DNA of 52,889 nt. Origin: Gemmobacter aquaticus (GTDB lineage: Bacteria; Pseudomonadota; Alphaproteobacteria; Rhodobacterales; Rhodobacteraceae). Made by a program: the position numbers and the translations under genes. Of this stretch, positions 42,873 to 50,851 are shown piece after piece (the first letter of the stretch is position 1; the number at the start of each line of letters is the position of its first letter). The stretch covers positions 1-52,889 of the forward strand of contig NZ_VOAK01000005.1 in the NCBI RefSeq assembly GCF_007859075.1, read 5' to 3'. Under the pieces are notes generated by a model. The model had not been told where the DNA came from. It did no database searches and was given only the letters and a program-made list of their open reading frames with translations.

Positions 42873-44047
42873 ACTTCATGCATTCCCTGATACGCGCAAT
42901 CCTTGTCGCACAGACCCTGGCGCTGGCTGGGGTTTCGGTCGCTTCTGCCGAGGCCGCCGAGGCAGCAAAATCGGCATCCGTTCCCGCGATCTCAGTCACC
43001 GAGGTTACCGTCCGTGATGTTCGCCACCGGGTCATTGCCGGTGGTCTGGTTGGTGCCGTTGATGAGGTGCTGGTGCAGCCTTTGGTCGAGGGCCATCCGA
43101 TCGAGTCGCTGGAAGCCGACGTCGGAGATTATGTCGACGCCGGGCAGACTCTGGCGACGCTGTCGACCACGTCGCTGGAATTGCAGCGCAGCCAGTTGAA
43201 GGCGGCACTCGCAATGGCGCGGGCGACGGTCGCCCAGGCCGAGGCCGGTGTGCTTGAGGCACGGGCATCGTCTGATGAAAGTGCGCGCGTGGCTGAACGT
43301 GCCAAGTCACTGAACAAGTCTGGCAACACCAGCCAGGCCGCCCTGGATCAGGCCATGGCTGCCGCCACCGCCGCCGAAGCGCGCGCCGAGGCATCGCTTC
43401 AGACGCTGGAATCGGCGCATGCGCAGGTGGAAAGCGCCGAGGCACAACTGGCCAATGTCGAGCTGAACCTGACCCGGACCAAGGTGGTCGCCCCGGTTTC
43501 GGGCGAGGTGCTGGCCCGCAATGCCCAGGTCGGTGCGATTGCCAGCGCGCAGGGACAGCCCATGTTCATCCTGATGCGCGATGGCGCGCTTGAGGTGAAG
43601 GCAGAGGTTGCCGAAGCCGATCTCGTCAAGTTGCAGCCCGGAATGCCTGTGCTGATCCGCACCGTCGCCTCGGACGAGCCGCTGCGCGGGTCGGTCCGGT
43701 TGGTTGAACCCGGTGTCAGTGCAACGACCCGGCTGGGCATGGCGCGTATCGAGATCGAAAATGCCCGCATCGTCCGTGCGGGCATGTATGCCGAGGCCGA
43801 GATTCTGGTGGCCGAACGCGCCACGCTTGCCGTGCCGATTTCGGCAGTGGGTGAGAGCGCCGCCGGCGCGATCGTCCGCAAGGTGACGGGCGGGGTGGTC
43901 AGCGAAGTGCCGGTCAAGACCGGCATCCGCGACGGCCAGTGGGTTGAGATTGTCGAAGGGCTCGCCGCCGGCGACCGTATCGTGACAAAGGCCGGTGCCT
44001 TTGTGCGTGACGGCGACACGGTGAACCCGGTCCTGACCACGCAATGA
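42869..44047 (+). CDS. RND efflux periplasmic adaptor (membrane fusion protein)
   Basis: 392 residues. A signal peptide (hydrophobic residues 7-25, A-S-A cleavage) precedes a split biotinyl-lipoyl domain, with V-Q-P-L-V-E-G-H-P and later T-K-V-V-A-P-V-S-G-E-V-L-A-R-N-A-Q-V-G. A long alpha-hairpin coiled coil (about 105-205, rich in Ala, Glu and Gln) and a beta-barrel follow. It links the pump to an outer-membrane channel. No channel gene is in the operon. Confidence 0.93.
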   Translation: MNFMHSLIRAILVAQTLALAGVSVASAEAAEAAKSASVPAISVTEVTVRDVRHRVIAGGLVGAVDEVLVQPLVEGHPIESLEADVGDYVDAGQTLATLSTTSLELQRSQLKAALAMARATVAQAEAGVLEARASSDESARVAERAKSLNKSGNTSQAALDQAMAAATAAEARAEASLQTLESAHAQVESAEAQLANVELNLTRTKVVAPVSGEVLARNAQVGAIASAQGQPMFILMRDGALEVKAEVAEADLVKLQPGMPVLIRTVASDEPLRGSVRLVEPGVSATTRLGMARIEIENARIVRAGMYAEAEILVAERATLAVPISAVGESAAGAIVRKVTGGVVSEVPVKTGIRDGQWVEIVEGLAAGDRIVTKAGAFVRDGDTVNPVLTTQ

Positions 44048-44057
44048 GGTCAAACAG

Positions 44058-47000
44058 ATGAACTTTTCTGCCTGGTCGATCCGAAATCCTGTCGCGCCGC
44101 TTCTGGCGTTCTTCATGCTCATGTTCCTGGGCTGGCAAAGCTTCAACAGCCTGCCCATCACGCGCTTTCCGAACATTGATGTCCCGCTGGTCGCCGTTGT
44201 CGTGACGCAGAGCGGCGCGGCGCCGGCCGAACTGGAAACCCAGGTCGCAAAAGAGGTCGAGGATGCGGTGGCCGGTATTGCCGGCGTCAAGGAGGTGACG
44301 ACCAAGATCACCGACGGCCAGAGCCAGACCCTTGTCGAGTTCAACATGGATGTGCCGACCGACAAGGCGGTTCAGGATGTGAAGGACGCGATCGACAAGA
44401 TCCGCGGCGATCTGCCGGCAGATGTCGACGAGCCGATCATCAGCCGTATCGACGTCGAGGGCCAGGCGATCATGACCTTTGCGGTCGCGGCCCCCGACAT
44501 GACGATGGAAGAGCTGTCGTGGTTTGTCGATGACACGATCACCCGTGCACTGCAGGGGCGCCCGGGTGTTGGCCGCGTTGACCGCTACGGCGGTGCCGAC
44601 CGCGAGATCCGTATCGAGCTGGATCAGGTGAAGCTTGGTTCCTGGGGCATCACCGCGCAGGCGGTAAGCGCACAACTTCGCGCGACGAATGCCAATATCG
44701 GTTCGGGCCGGGCAGAGCTGGGCGTCAACGAACAGGCGATCCGCACGCTGGGCAATGCCAGCACGGTGGAAACGCTGTCGCAGACCATGATCGCGACCGG
44801 CGACGGTCGGCACGTTCGTCTGGGCGACCTTGGCACGATCAACGACACATATGAAGAATTGCGCAGCTTTGTGCGCTTCAACGGCGAACCCGCCGTGACC
44901 TTTGCCGTTTTCCGCTCCAAGGGGGCCTCCGAGGTCTCGGTGGCCGAAACGGTGGAGACGGCGCTGGACGAGATCCGCGCGGCCTATCCGAATGTCGAGA
45001 TCGAGCTGGTCGACGACACGGTGTTCTACACCTACGGCAACTATGAAAGCGCGCTGCATACCCTGATCGAAGGCGCGATCCTAGCCGTGCTTGTCGTGCT
45101 GGCATTCCTGAAGAACTGGCGCGCGACCTTGATTGCGGCAGTAGCGCTGCCGCTTTCTGCGGTCCCCACGTTCTACATCATGGATCTGCTGGGCTTCTCT
45201 CTGAACCTTGTGTCGTTCCTCGCCATCACGCTGGCCACCGGCATTCTGGTCGATGACGCCATCGTCGAGATCGAGAACATCGCCCGGCATATCCGAATGG
45301 GCAAGACCCCCTACCGCGCGGCCATCGAGGCCGCGGACGAAATCGGTCTTGCGGTGATTGCCACGACCTTCACCATCATCGCCGTCTTTGTGCCGGTCAG
45401 CTTCATGCCGGGTATTCCGGGGCAGTACTTCCGGCAGTTCGGCATGACCGTGGCGATTGCGGTTGCCTTCTCTTTGCTGGTCGCGCGTCTGATCACGCCG
45501 ATGATGGCCGCCTACCTTATGAGTGCGAAGGACGCCGAGGGCCATGGCGATCAGAAAGACGGCTGGGCCATGCGCAACTACCTGCGCCTTGTCTCTGTCA
45601 CCTCGCGGTTCCGCTACCTGACGCTGCTCGGCGCCTTTGTCGCACTTGGCATCTCGGTCTTCTTCATGCTGCAGGTTCCGGGCAGCTTCATGCCACCCGA
45701 GGATGTCAGCCGCATCTCGATCAGCGTTGAACTTCCTCCCGGCTCGACACTGGCCGAGACCGAGGCCGTGACCGACGAGATGTTTGCCCGTATCCGCGAC
45801 GTCGAGGGGGTGGAGCGCATCCTGATCGTGGGTGGTACCTCGCCCACGGGGGATCTGGACCTGCGGCGCGCATCGATCGCGGTGATGCTGGAAAAGCTGG
45901 ACCATTCGCTGCTGCACAAGCTGGCGCAGATCGGAAACTCGATCCCTGTGGTGCGGGCCGTGGTGCCTGACCTGCAGGGCGAAGGGCGGCAACGTCCGCA
46001 GAACGAGATCGAGGCCGAGATCTTTGCCATTCTGCACGACGTACCGGATTCTCGTGTAACCAAGCTGAACGACCGGGGTGAGCGGGACATCTCTTTCTCG
46101 ATCCTGTCGGACAACGAAGAGGACCTGAACCTTGCCGTTGCAAGGCTTGAGGCGGCGCTCTCGGGCGATCCGCTTCTGGCAAACGTGGCCTCAGAGGGTG
46201 CGCTGCCGCGACCCGAACTGCACATCAAGCCGCGGCTTGATGAGGCCGCCCGCCTTGGCGTGACCACCGCTGCGATTGCCGATGTGCTGCGCGTTGCCAC
46301 CATCGGGGATTACGATGGCGCGCTGGCGAAGCTCACGATCGACAATCGCCAGATCCCGGTCCGGGTGCGCCTGAACGACGAGACCCGCGCAGATGTGGCC
46401 CGGATCGGCGTTCTGCGGGTGCCGACGATCAATGGCGGTTCGGTCCCGCTGAATTCAGTTGTCAGCGTCACGATTTCGCAGGGGCCCTCGATGATCGAGC
46501 GGCTGAACCGCGAGCGCAAGGCGACCATCGGGGCCAACCTGCCTGTCGGCGTGGCGCTGGATACATCGACCAACCGCTTTAACGAGATCGTCGCGGGTGT
46601 GGATCTGCCGGACTCGATCCGCATTGCCAAATCAGGCGACGCCGAGATCCAGGCCGAATTGATGCAGAGTTTCGGCAACGCCATGCTGATGGGGCTGATG
46701 CTGGTGCTGACGGTGCTCATCCTGCTGTTCCGCTCGGTCATTCAACCCTTCACCATCCTCTTCTCGTTGCCGCTGGCAATTGGCGGCGTGGCGGCTGCGC
46801 TGATCCTGACCAATTCGGCGCTGTCGATGCCGGTGCTGATCGGTATCCTGATGCTGATGGGGATCGTGACCAAGAACGCAATTCTGCTTGTCGATTTCGC
46901 GATCGAGATGCAGGCGCGTGGCATGGACCGGATGCAGGCGGTGATCGAGGCCGGCCACAAGCGCGCCCAGCCGATCGTCATGACCTCGATCGCCATGTCG

Positions 47001-47324
47001 GCGGGGATGCTTCCTTCGGCGCTTGGCGTGGGCGAAGGCGGGGCCTTCCGGGCGCCGATGGCCACGGCGGTGATCGGCGGCATCATCATGTCGACCGTGC
47101 TGAGCCTTGTGGTGGTTCCGGCCTTCTACCTGATCATGGACGATCTCTCGCGTCTGCTGGCCCGGCTGGCGCGGGGCTGGATCGGTCCGAAAGAGGCAGA
47201 GCCCGAAGTTCTGCCACCCGAAGAGGTGACGCGCGAGCTTTCCGAGCTTGAGGCGCGGGTGGCACAGCTGGAATCGCGACCGCCGCCGACCGGTGGCAAG
47301 CCCAAATTGATCGTGGCCGAGTGA
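44058..47324 (+). CDS. RND-family efflux pump, inner-membrane transporter
   Basis: 1088 residues, of AcrB/MexB-like (HAE1) architecture: two sets of six membrane helices separated by large periplasmic loops. The proton-relay aspartates are in G-I-L-V-D-D-A-I-V-E-I-E-N, and the second-half counterpart I-V-T-K-N-A-I-L-L-V-D-F-A has the usual Lys and Asn. A charged C-terminal tail with a short coiled coil extends about 40 residues beyond the core. The substrate cannot be predicted. The operon is TetR-adaptor-pump with 10-bp spacing. Confidence 0.95.
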   Translation: MNFSAWSIRNPVAPLLAFFMLMFLGWQSFNSLPITRFPNIDVPLVAVVVTQSGAAPAELETQVAKEVEDAVAGIAGVKEVTTKITDGQSQTLVEFNMDVPTDKAVQDVKDAIDKIRGDLPADVDEPIISRIDVEGQAIMTFAVAAPDMTMEELSWFVDDTITRALQGRPGVGRVDRYGGADREIRIELDQVKLGSWGITAQAVSAQLRATNANIGSGRAELGVNEQAIRTLGNASTVETLSQTMIATGDGRHVRLGDLGTINDTYEELRSFVRFNGEPAVTFAVFRSKGASEVSVAETVETALDEIRAAYPNVEIELVDDTVFYTYGNYESALHTLIEGAILAVLVVLAFLKNWRATLIAAVALPLSAVPTFYIMDLLGFSLNLVSFLAITLATGILVDDAIVEIENIARHIRMGKTPYRAAIEAADEIGLAVIATTFTIIAVFVPVSFMPGIPGQYFRQFGMTVAIAVAFSLLVARLITPMMAAYLMSAKDAEGHGDQKDGWAMRNYLRLVSVTSRFRYLTLLGAFVALGISVFFMLQVPGSFMPPEDVSRISISVELPPGSTLAETEAVTDEMFARIRDVEGVERILIVGGTSPTGDLDLRRASIAVMLEKLDHSLLHKLAQIGNSIPVVRAVVPDLQGEGRQRPQNEIEAEIFAILHDVPDSRVTKLNDRGERDISFSILSDNEEDLNLAVARLEAALSGDPLLANVASEGALPRPELHIKPRLDEAARLGVTTAAIADVLRVATIGDYDGALAKLTIDNRQIPVRVRLNDETRADVARIGVLRVPTINGGSVPLNSVVSVTISQGPSMIERLNRERKATIGANLPVGVALDTSTNRFNEIVAGVDLPDSIRIAKSGDAEIQAELMQSFGNAMLMGLMLVLTVLILLFRSVIQPFTILFSLPLAIGGVAAALILTNSALSMPVLIGILMLMGIVTKNAILLVDFAIEMQARGMDRMQAVIEAGHKRAQPIVMTSIAMSAGMLPSALGVGEGGAFRAPMATAVIGGIIMSTVLSLVVVPAFYLIMDDLSRLLARLARGWIGPKEAEPEVLPPEEVTRELSELEARVAQLESRPPPTGGKPKLIVAE

Positions 47325-47337
47325 GCCAGACATCCAG

Positions 47338-47369
47338 AAGCGCCCCGCCGATCCCCGACGGGGCGCTTT
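47338..47369 (+). terminator. Rho-independent terminator after the RND operon
   Basis: AAGCGCCCCG (47338-47347) pairs with CGGGGCGCTT (47359-47368), a 10-bp GC-rich stem with an 11-base loop, followed by a short T tract. It is 14 bp after the pump stop. Confidence 0.8.
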
Positions 47370-47434
47370 GCCATTTCCGGCTTGCGGCCCGGACGGCGGC
47401 ACCGCAGAATCACGGTGAAACTACGGAGGCGAGA

Positions 47435-48004
47435 ATGGGCAATCTGACGGCAGCACTGGCCGCAATCGATGACGCAAATGCCGCGGACCCCACGCTTGAG
47501 GGTGGTCGACCCGCGGCACTGGTCTACGGCGAACGGATGAGTGCAGAACTGGCCCGCCTTTTCCCCGATGCCTCCGAGGTGCTGCAGATTGCGGCACGTG
47601 GCCAGCATGTCGAGCGCTGGCTGCTTCCGCGCGCGGACTATCCCGAAGGCAAGGCGGGTTATTTCGCCTGGCGCAAAGAGCAAGGTCGCCGCCACGGTGA
47701 GCGCGTCGCCGGGATCATGGCGGACGCTGGCTATGACGCATCTGCACAGGAGCGGGTGGGGGTGCTTCTGCGCAAGGAAGGGATCAAGCGCGATCCTGAT
47801 GTGCAAGCGCTGGAAGATGTGATCTGCTTTGTCTTCATCCGCCACTACTTTGCCGGTTTCGCGGCCTCTCATCCCGATGACGACATGGTCGACATCGTGG
47901 CCAAAACCGCGCGGAAGATGTCTGCCGAGGCGCGTGCACGGGTCTTGGAGGAGTTTGATCTGCCGGCGCCGCTGGCTGATGCGGTACGCGGGGCGGCGGC
48001 CTGA
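47435..48004 (+). CDS. DUF4202 family protein
   Basis: 189 residues. It contains I-D-D-A-N-A-A-D-P near the N-terminus, A-A-R-G-Q-H-V-E-R-W-L-L-P-R and Y-F-A-W-R-K-E-Q-G-R-R-H, a His/Arg-rich arrangement resembling DUF4202. C-F-V-F-I-R-H-Y-F-A-G-F and D-D-D-M-V-D-I follow. The histidines suggest a metal or nucleotide site, but no reaction is known to me. The ATG at 47435 follows GGAGGCGAG. An upstream extension to 47321 would cross the terminator and is rejected. Confidence 0.82.
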   Translation: MGNLTAALAAIDDANAADPTLEGGRPAALVYGERMSAELARLFPDASEVLQIAARGQHVERWLLPRADYPEGKAGYFAWRKEQGRRHGERVAGIMADAGYDASAQERVGVLLRKEGIKRDPDVQALEDVICFVFIRHYFAGFAASHPDDDMVDIVAKTARKMSAEARARVLEEFDLPAPLADAVRGAAA

Positions 48005-48075
48005 TCGAAGGGGGGCTGTCTGCCCCCCATGTCCCTGCGGGACATTCCCCCCGAGGATATTTTCCAAAGGAAAGT
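48005..48075. repeat. GC-rich intergenic repeat typical of Rhodobacteraceae
   Basis: GGGGGGCTGTCTGCCCCCC at 48009-48027 forms a hairpin. CCCCCCGAGGATATTTTCC follows at 48047-48065. This combination is a familiar dispersed intergenic element in Rhodobacteraceae genomes. It may also serve as a bidirectional terminator between the convergent genes here. Only one copy was seen in the window. Confidence 0.5.
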
Positions 48076-48081
48076 GTCGGG

Positions 48082-48876
48082 TCAGCGCGGCGCTTGCCAA
48101 AGGGGGCGGCGCTTTTCAAGGAAGGCAGCGGTGCCTTCGGCCGTATCTGACCAGAGCGCGTTTTCGCACATCTCGACCGACGCAAGCCGGTAGGCCTCGG
48201 CCAGATCAAGCCCGCGTTGTTGGTGGAAGGCCTGTTTGCCCAGTGCAATGGCGGCGGGCAGCTTGGCCGCAACGGTTTGGGCCAAGGCCAGTGTCGCCTC
48301 GGAAAGCTCGGCCCCCGGCACGACGCGATTGATCAGTCCCAGTTCGCAGGCCCGTTGTGCCTCGATAAAGGCACCGGTCGTCAACATCTCGAAGGCGGCC
48401 TTCGGTGGGATCGCGCGGGTCAGGGCAACCATAGGCGTTGTGCAAAAAAGCCCAATGTCGATGCCGTTCACGCCAAAGCGTGTGCCCTCTGCCGCAACGC
48501 CCATGTCACATGTCGCAACCAGTTGGCAGCCCGCCGCCGTGGCGATGCCATGTGCCTCGGCGATCACCGGCTGGGGGAGGGAGGTGATCCGCTGCATCAT
48601 CTCGGCACAAGCGGTGAAGAGCGTATTGAAATGCGCCGCACCCGCATCGGGTGCCTGACGGGCGGCCTGCATCTCTTTCAGGTCGTGCCCGGCGCAGAAG
48701 GCCCGGCCCGCCCCGCGCAGGATCACGACGCGGATCTGTCTGTCTTGTGCAATCCGGTCGAACGTCGCCGACAGTTCGGTGATCATCGCCATCGAAAGGG
48801 CATTGAAATTCTCGGGGCTGTTCAGCGTCAGCCGTGCGACATGGCCGATGCTCTCATTCAGGATAAGGTCAGTCAT
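48082..48876 (-). CDS. Enoyl-CoA hydratase/isomerase family protein
   Basis: 264 residues, crotonase fold. The oxyanion-hole segments are G-A-G-R-A-F-C-A-G-H-D-L-K-E and A-A-G-C-Q-L-V-A-T-C-D. The protein resembles the ECHDC3-like group. A glutamate pair typical of true hydratases is not obvious, so the exact reaction is uncertain. The start at 48876 has GGAGGAATG upstream on the minus strand. A longer frame to 48957 is unsupported. Confidence 0.88.
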   Translation of the reverse strand: MTDLILNESIGHVARLTLNSPENFNALSMAMITELSATFDRIAQDRQIRVVILRGAGRAFCAGHDLKEMQAARQAPDAGAAHFNTLFTACAEMMQRITSLPQPVIAEAHGIATAAGCQLVATCDMGVAAEGTRFGVNGIDIGLFCTTPMVALTRAIPPKAAFEMLTTGAFIEAQRACELGLINRVVPGAELSEATLALAQTVAAKLPAAIALGKQAFHQQRGLDLAEAYRLASVEMCENALWSDTAEGTAAFLEKRRPLWQAPR

Positions 48877-48932
48877 CTGGTCATTCCTCCCTCGGCGGTG
48901 CAGGCTACGCGGGTGCATGTCGAGGGGAAAGC

Positions 48933-49337
48933 ATGAAACTGGAAGAGCTGCAGGCATTTCTTCGGCAAGAGTTTCCGCAGGTGGCCGAAGAGTTCCGTGT
49001 CGAGGAGGCTGGCGAAGAACTGGCCTTGCGTCTGATCGTGGCCGAGCGGCATCTGCGGCCCGGTGGCACGGTGTCAGGCCCGGCGATGTTCGGGCTGGCG
49101 GATGTTGCCTTCTATCTGGCGCTGTTGCAGCGGATCGGGCCGGTCGCGCTTGCCGTGACCACGAATTGCAGCATCGATTTCCTGCGAAAACCGGCGGCAG
49201 GATGTGATCTGATCGCGCGGGCGCGTATGCTGAAGCTGGGCAGGGTACTGGCGGTCGGAGATGTGCTGATCTGGTCAGAGGGCATGGACCAGCCGGTCGC
49301 CCATGCCTCGCTGACCTATTCGATCCCGCCGCGTTAG
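48933..49337 (+). CDS. PaaI-like hotdog thioesterase
   Basis: 134 residues of a single hotdog domain. The H-L-R-P-G-G-T-V-S-G-P-A-M-F-G-L-A-D-V-A-F-Y segment holds the central helix with the Asp expected in this family, and the following strands contain N-C-S-I-D-F-L-R-K-P. It likely hydrolyses an acyl-CoA. It diverges from the enoyl-CoA hydratase gene, 56 bp away, which fits a shared acyl-CoA theme. Confidence 0.88.
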   Translation: MKLEELQAFLRQEFPQVAEEFRVEEAGEELALRLIVAERHLRPGGTVSGPAMFGLADVAFYLALLQRIGPVALAVTTNCSIDFLRKPAAGCDLIARARMLKLGRVLAVGDVLIWSEGMDQPVAHASLTYSIPPR

Positions 49338-49684
49338 GCTTTGGGGCGGCTGAAGCGACCTTCGATCTCGGCCCCGTTCTCGATCGTGACCGCGCTATAG
49401 TTGATGTCGGCCTCGACCCGTGCGGTCGAGCGCAGGGTCAGTGTCGCGCAGGTGACTTTGCCCGTGATATTGCCGCGCAAGTCCACGGATTCGGCGGCGA
49501 TGCTGCCCTTTATACGCCCTTCGGCGCCGACGATCACCGTGCGCGCCGAGATCTTGCCCTCGACGGCGCCCAGAATTTCAACCGTGCCGTCAGAGCCGAT
49601 GTCGCCAGTAATGGTCACGTCGGCGGCGATCAGAGAGCGACCGGCCGGGGCGGCGGGGCGTGGCGATTCGGAAGGCAGGGTCAT
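49334..49684 (-). CDS. Bactofilin-family polymer-forming protein
   Basis: 116 residues of beta-helix repeats: A-D-V-T-I-T-G-D-I, G-T-V-E-I-L-G-A-V-E-G-K-I, V-I-V-G-A-E-G-R-I-K-G, V-D-L-R-G-N-I-T-G-K-V and a final E-N-G-A-E-I-E-G-R. The N-terminal tail is short and Pro-rich. It shares this plan with the protein at 21522 but is clearly diverged. I start it at the ATG at 49684. The upstream extension to 49915 overlaps the next gene's start region. Its stop overlaps the thioesterase stop by 4 bp. Confidence 0.87.
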   Translation of the reverse strand: MTLPSESPRPAAPAGRSLIAADVTITGDIGSDGTVEILGAVEGKISARTVIVGAEGRIKGSIAAESVDLRGNITGKVTCATLTLRSTARVEADINYSAVTIENGAEIEGRFSRPKA

Positions 49685-49844
49685 GTGTGCGGGTCCTGAA
49701 CAGGTTTCGCCCCGATAGAGGCGCAGGGGGCGCCCCCGGTCAAGGCCTCGGGCACGCAAGCGCGCAAGAAATGTCGTTTTCTGGCGTGACTTCGCCGAGG
49801 TGCGATGCTTGACTGCGGGAAAATGATCAAATTCAGGGGGCGAT

Positions 49845-50807
49845 ATGTCAGACGGGTTCTTCACGCCGGTTTCGGGTTTTGATCTGCCGCGCTTTGCGGG
49901 TGTGCCCACGTTCATGCGCCTGCCGCATGTCGGGCTTGATCATCCCCGGATCGGAGAGGTGCAGGTCGGGCTGATTGGTGCGCCTTGGGATGGCGGAACC
50001 ACGAACCGCCCCGGACCGAGGCACGGGCCGCGCCAGCTCCGTGACGCCTCGACGATGATCCGGGCGCAGAACGGTGTGACCGGGATCCGCCCCTTCGAAA
50101 TGGTGCGCTGCGCGGATCTGGGTGATGTGGGTCCCAATCCGGCCGATGTGCTGGACAGCCTGAAGCGGATGGAAGCCTTTTACACGCAGGTCAAAGCCAA
50201 AGGCATTGTGCCGCTGACGGCAGGGGGCGATCATCTCTGCAGCCTGCCGATCCTGCGCGCGCTGGCCAGAGAGCGTCCGCTTGGGATGATCCACTTTGAT
50301 AGCCACACCGACCTGTTCCACAGCTATTTCGGCGGTACGATGTACACCCACGGCACGCCCTTCCGCCGCGCGGTGGAAGAGGGGCTCTTGGACCCCGAGC
50401 GCGTGACCATGATCGGGATCCGGGGCACCGCCTATGACAGCGAGGACCGCGACTTTGCCTCGTCTGTCGGCATCCGCGTGATCCCGATCGAGGAGTTTCA
50501 TCAGCGTGGCGTCGAGGATGTGATGGCCGAAGCGCGCAGCCGCGCCGGTGATCGCGACACCTATGTCAGCTATGACATCGATTTCGTTGACCCTGCCTAT
50601 GCGCCCGGCACCGGAACGCCCGAAGTGGGCGGCCCGACAAGCTGGCAGGCCTTGCAGGTGGCGATGGGTCTGCGCGGGGTCAGGATCGTGGGGGCTGATC
50701 TGGTCGAGGTATCACCGCCATTCGATCCGTCGGGCGGCACGGCATTTCTGGGCGTGTCGATCATGTTCGAGATGCTCTGCGCCATTGCCGAAGGGTTGGC
50801 GCGCTAG
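49845..50807 (+). CDS. Ureohydrolase (arginase/agmatinase family)
   Basis: 320 residues. The binuclear metal site is complete: His130 (G-G-D-H), Asp152, His154 and Asp156 (H-F-D-S-H-T-D), Asp244 and Asp246 (S-Y-D-I-D-F-V-D-P). The family usually has Ala where Ser153 occurs. It should hydrolyse a guanidino compound to urea plus amine. Agmatine, guanidinobutyrate and guanidinopropionate are all possible, and the length and T-G-T-P-E motif favour the agmatinase/guanidinobutyrase branch. It precedes the amidohydrolase gene by 44 bp. Confidence 0.9.
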   Translation: MSDGFFTPVSGFDLPRFAGVPTFMRLPHVGLDHPRIGEVQVGLIGAPWDGGTTNRPGPRHGPRQLRDASTMIRAQNGVTGIRPFEMVRCADLGDVGPNPADVLDSLKRMEAFYTQVKAKGIVPLTAGGDHLCSLPILRALARERPLGMIHFDSHTDLFHSYFGGTMYTHGTPFRRAVEEGLLDPERVTMIGIRGTAYDSEDRDFASSVGIRVIPIEEFHQRGVEDVMAEARSRAGDRDTYVSYDIDFVDPAYAPGTGTPEVGGPTSWQALQVAMGLRGVRIVGADLVEVSPPFDPSGGTAFLGVSIMFEMLCAIAEGLAR

Positions 50808-50851
50808 GTCCCTGAAGATTGGGGATGCGGAAATCGAGGAAAGAGCAAGAC

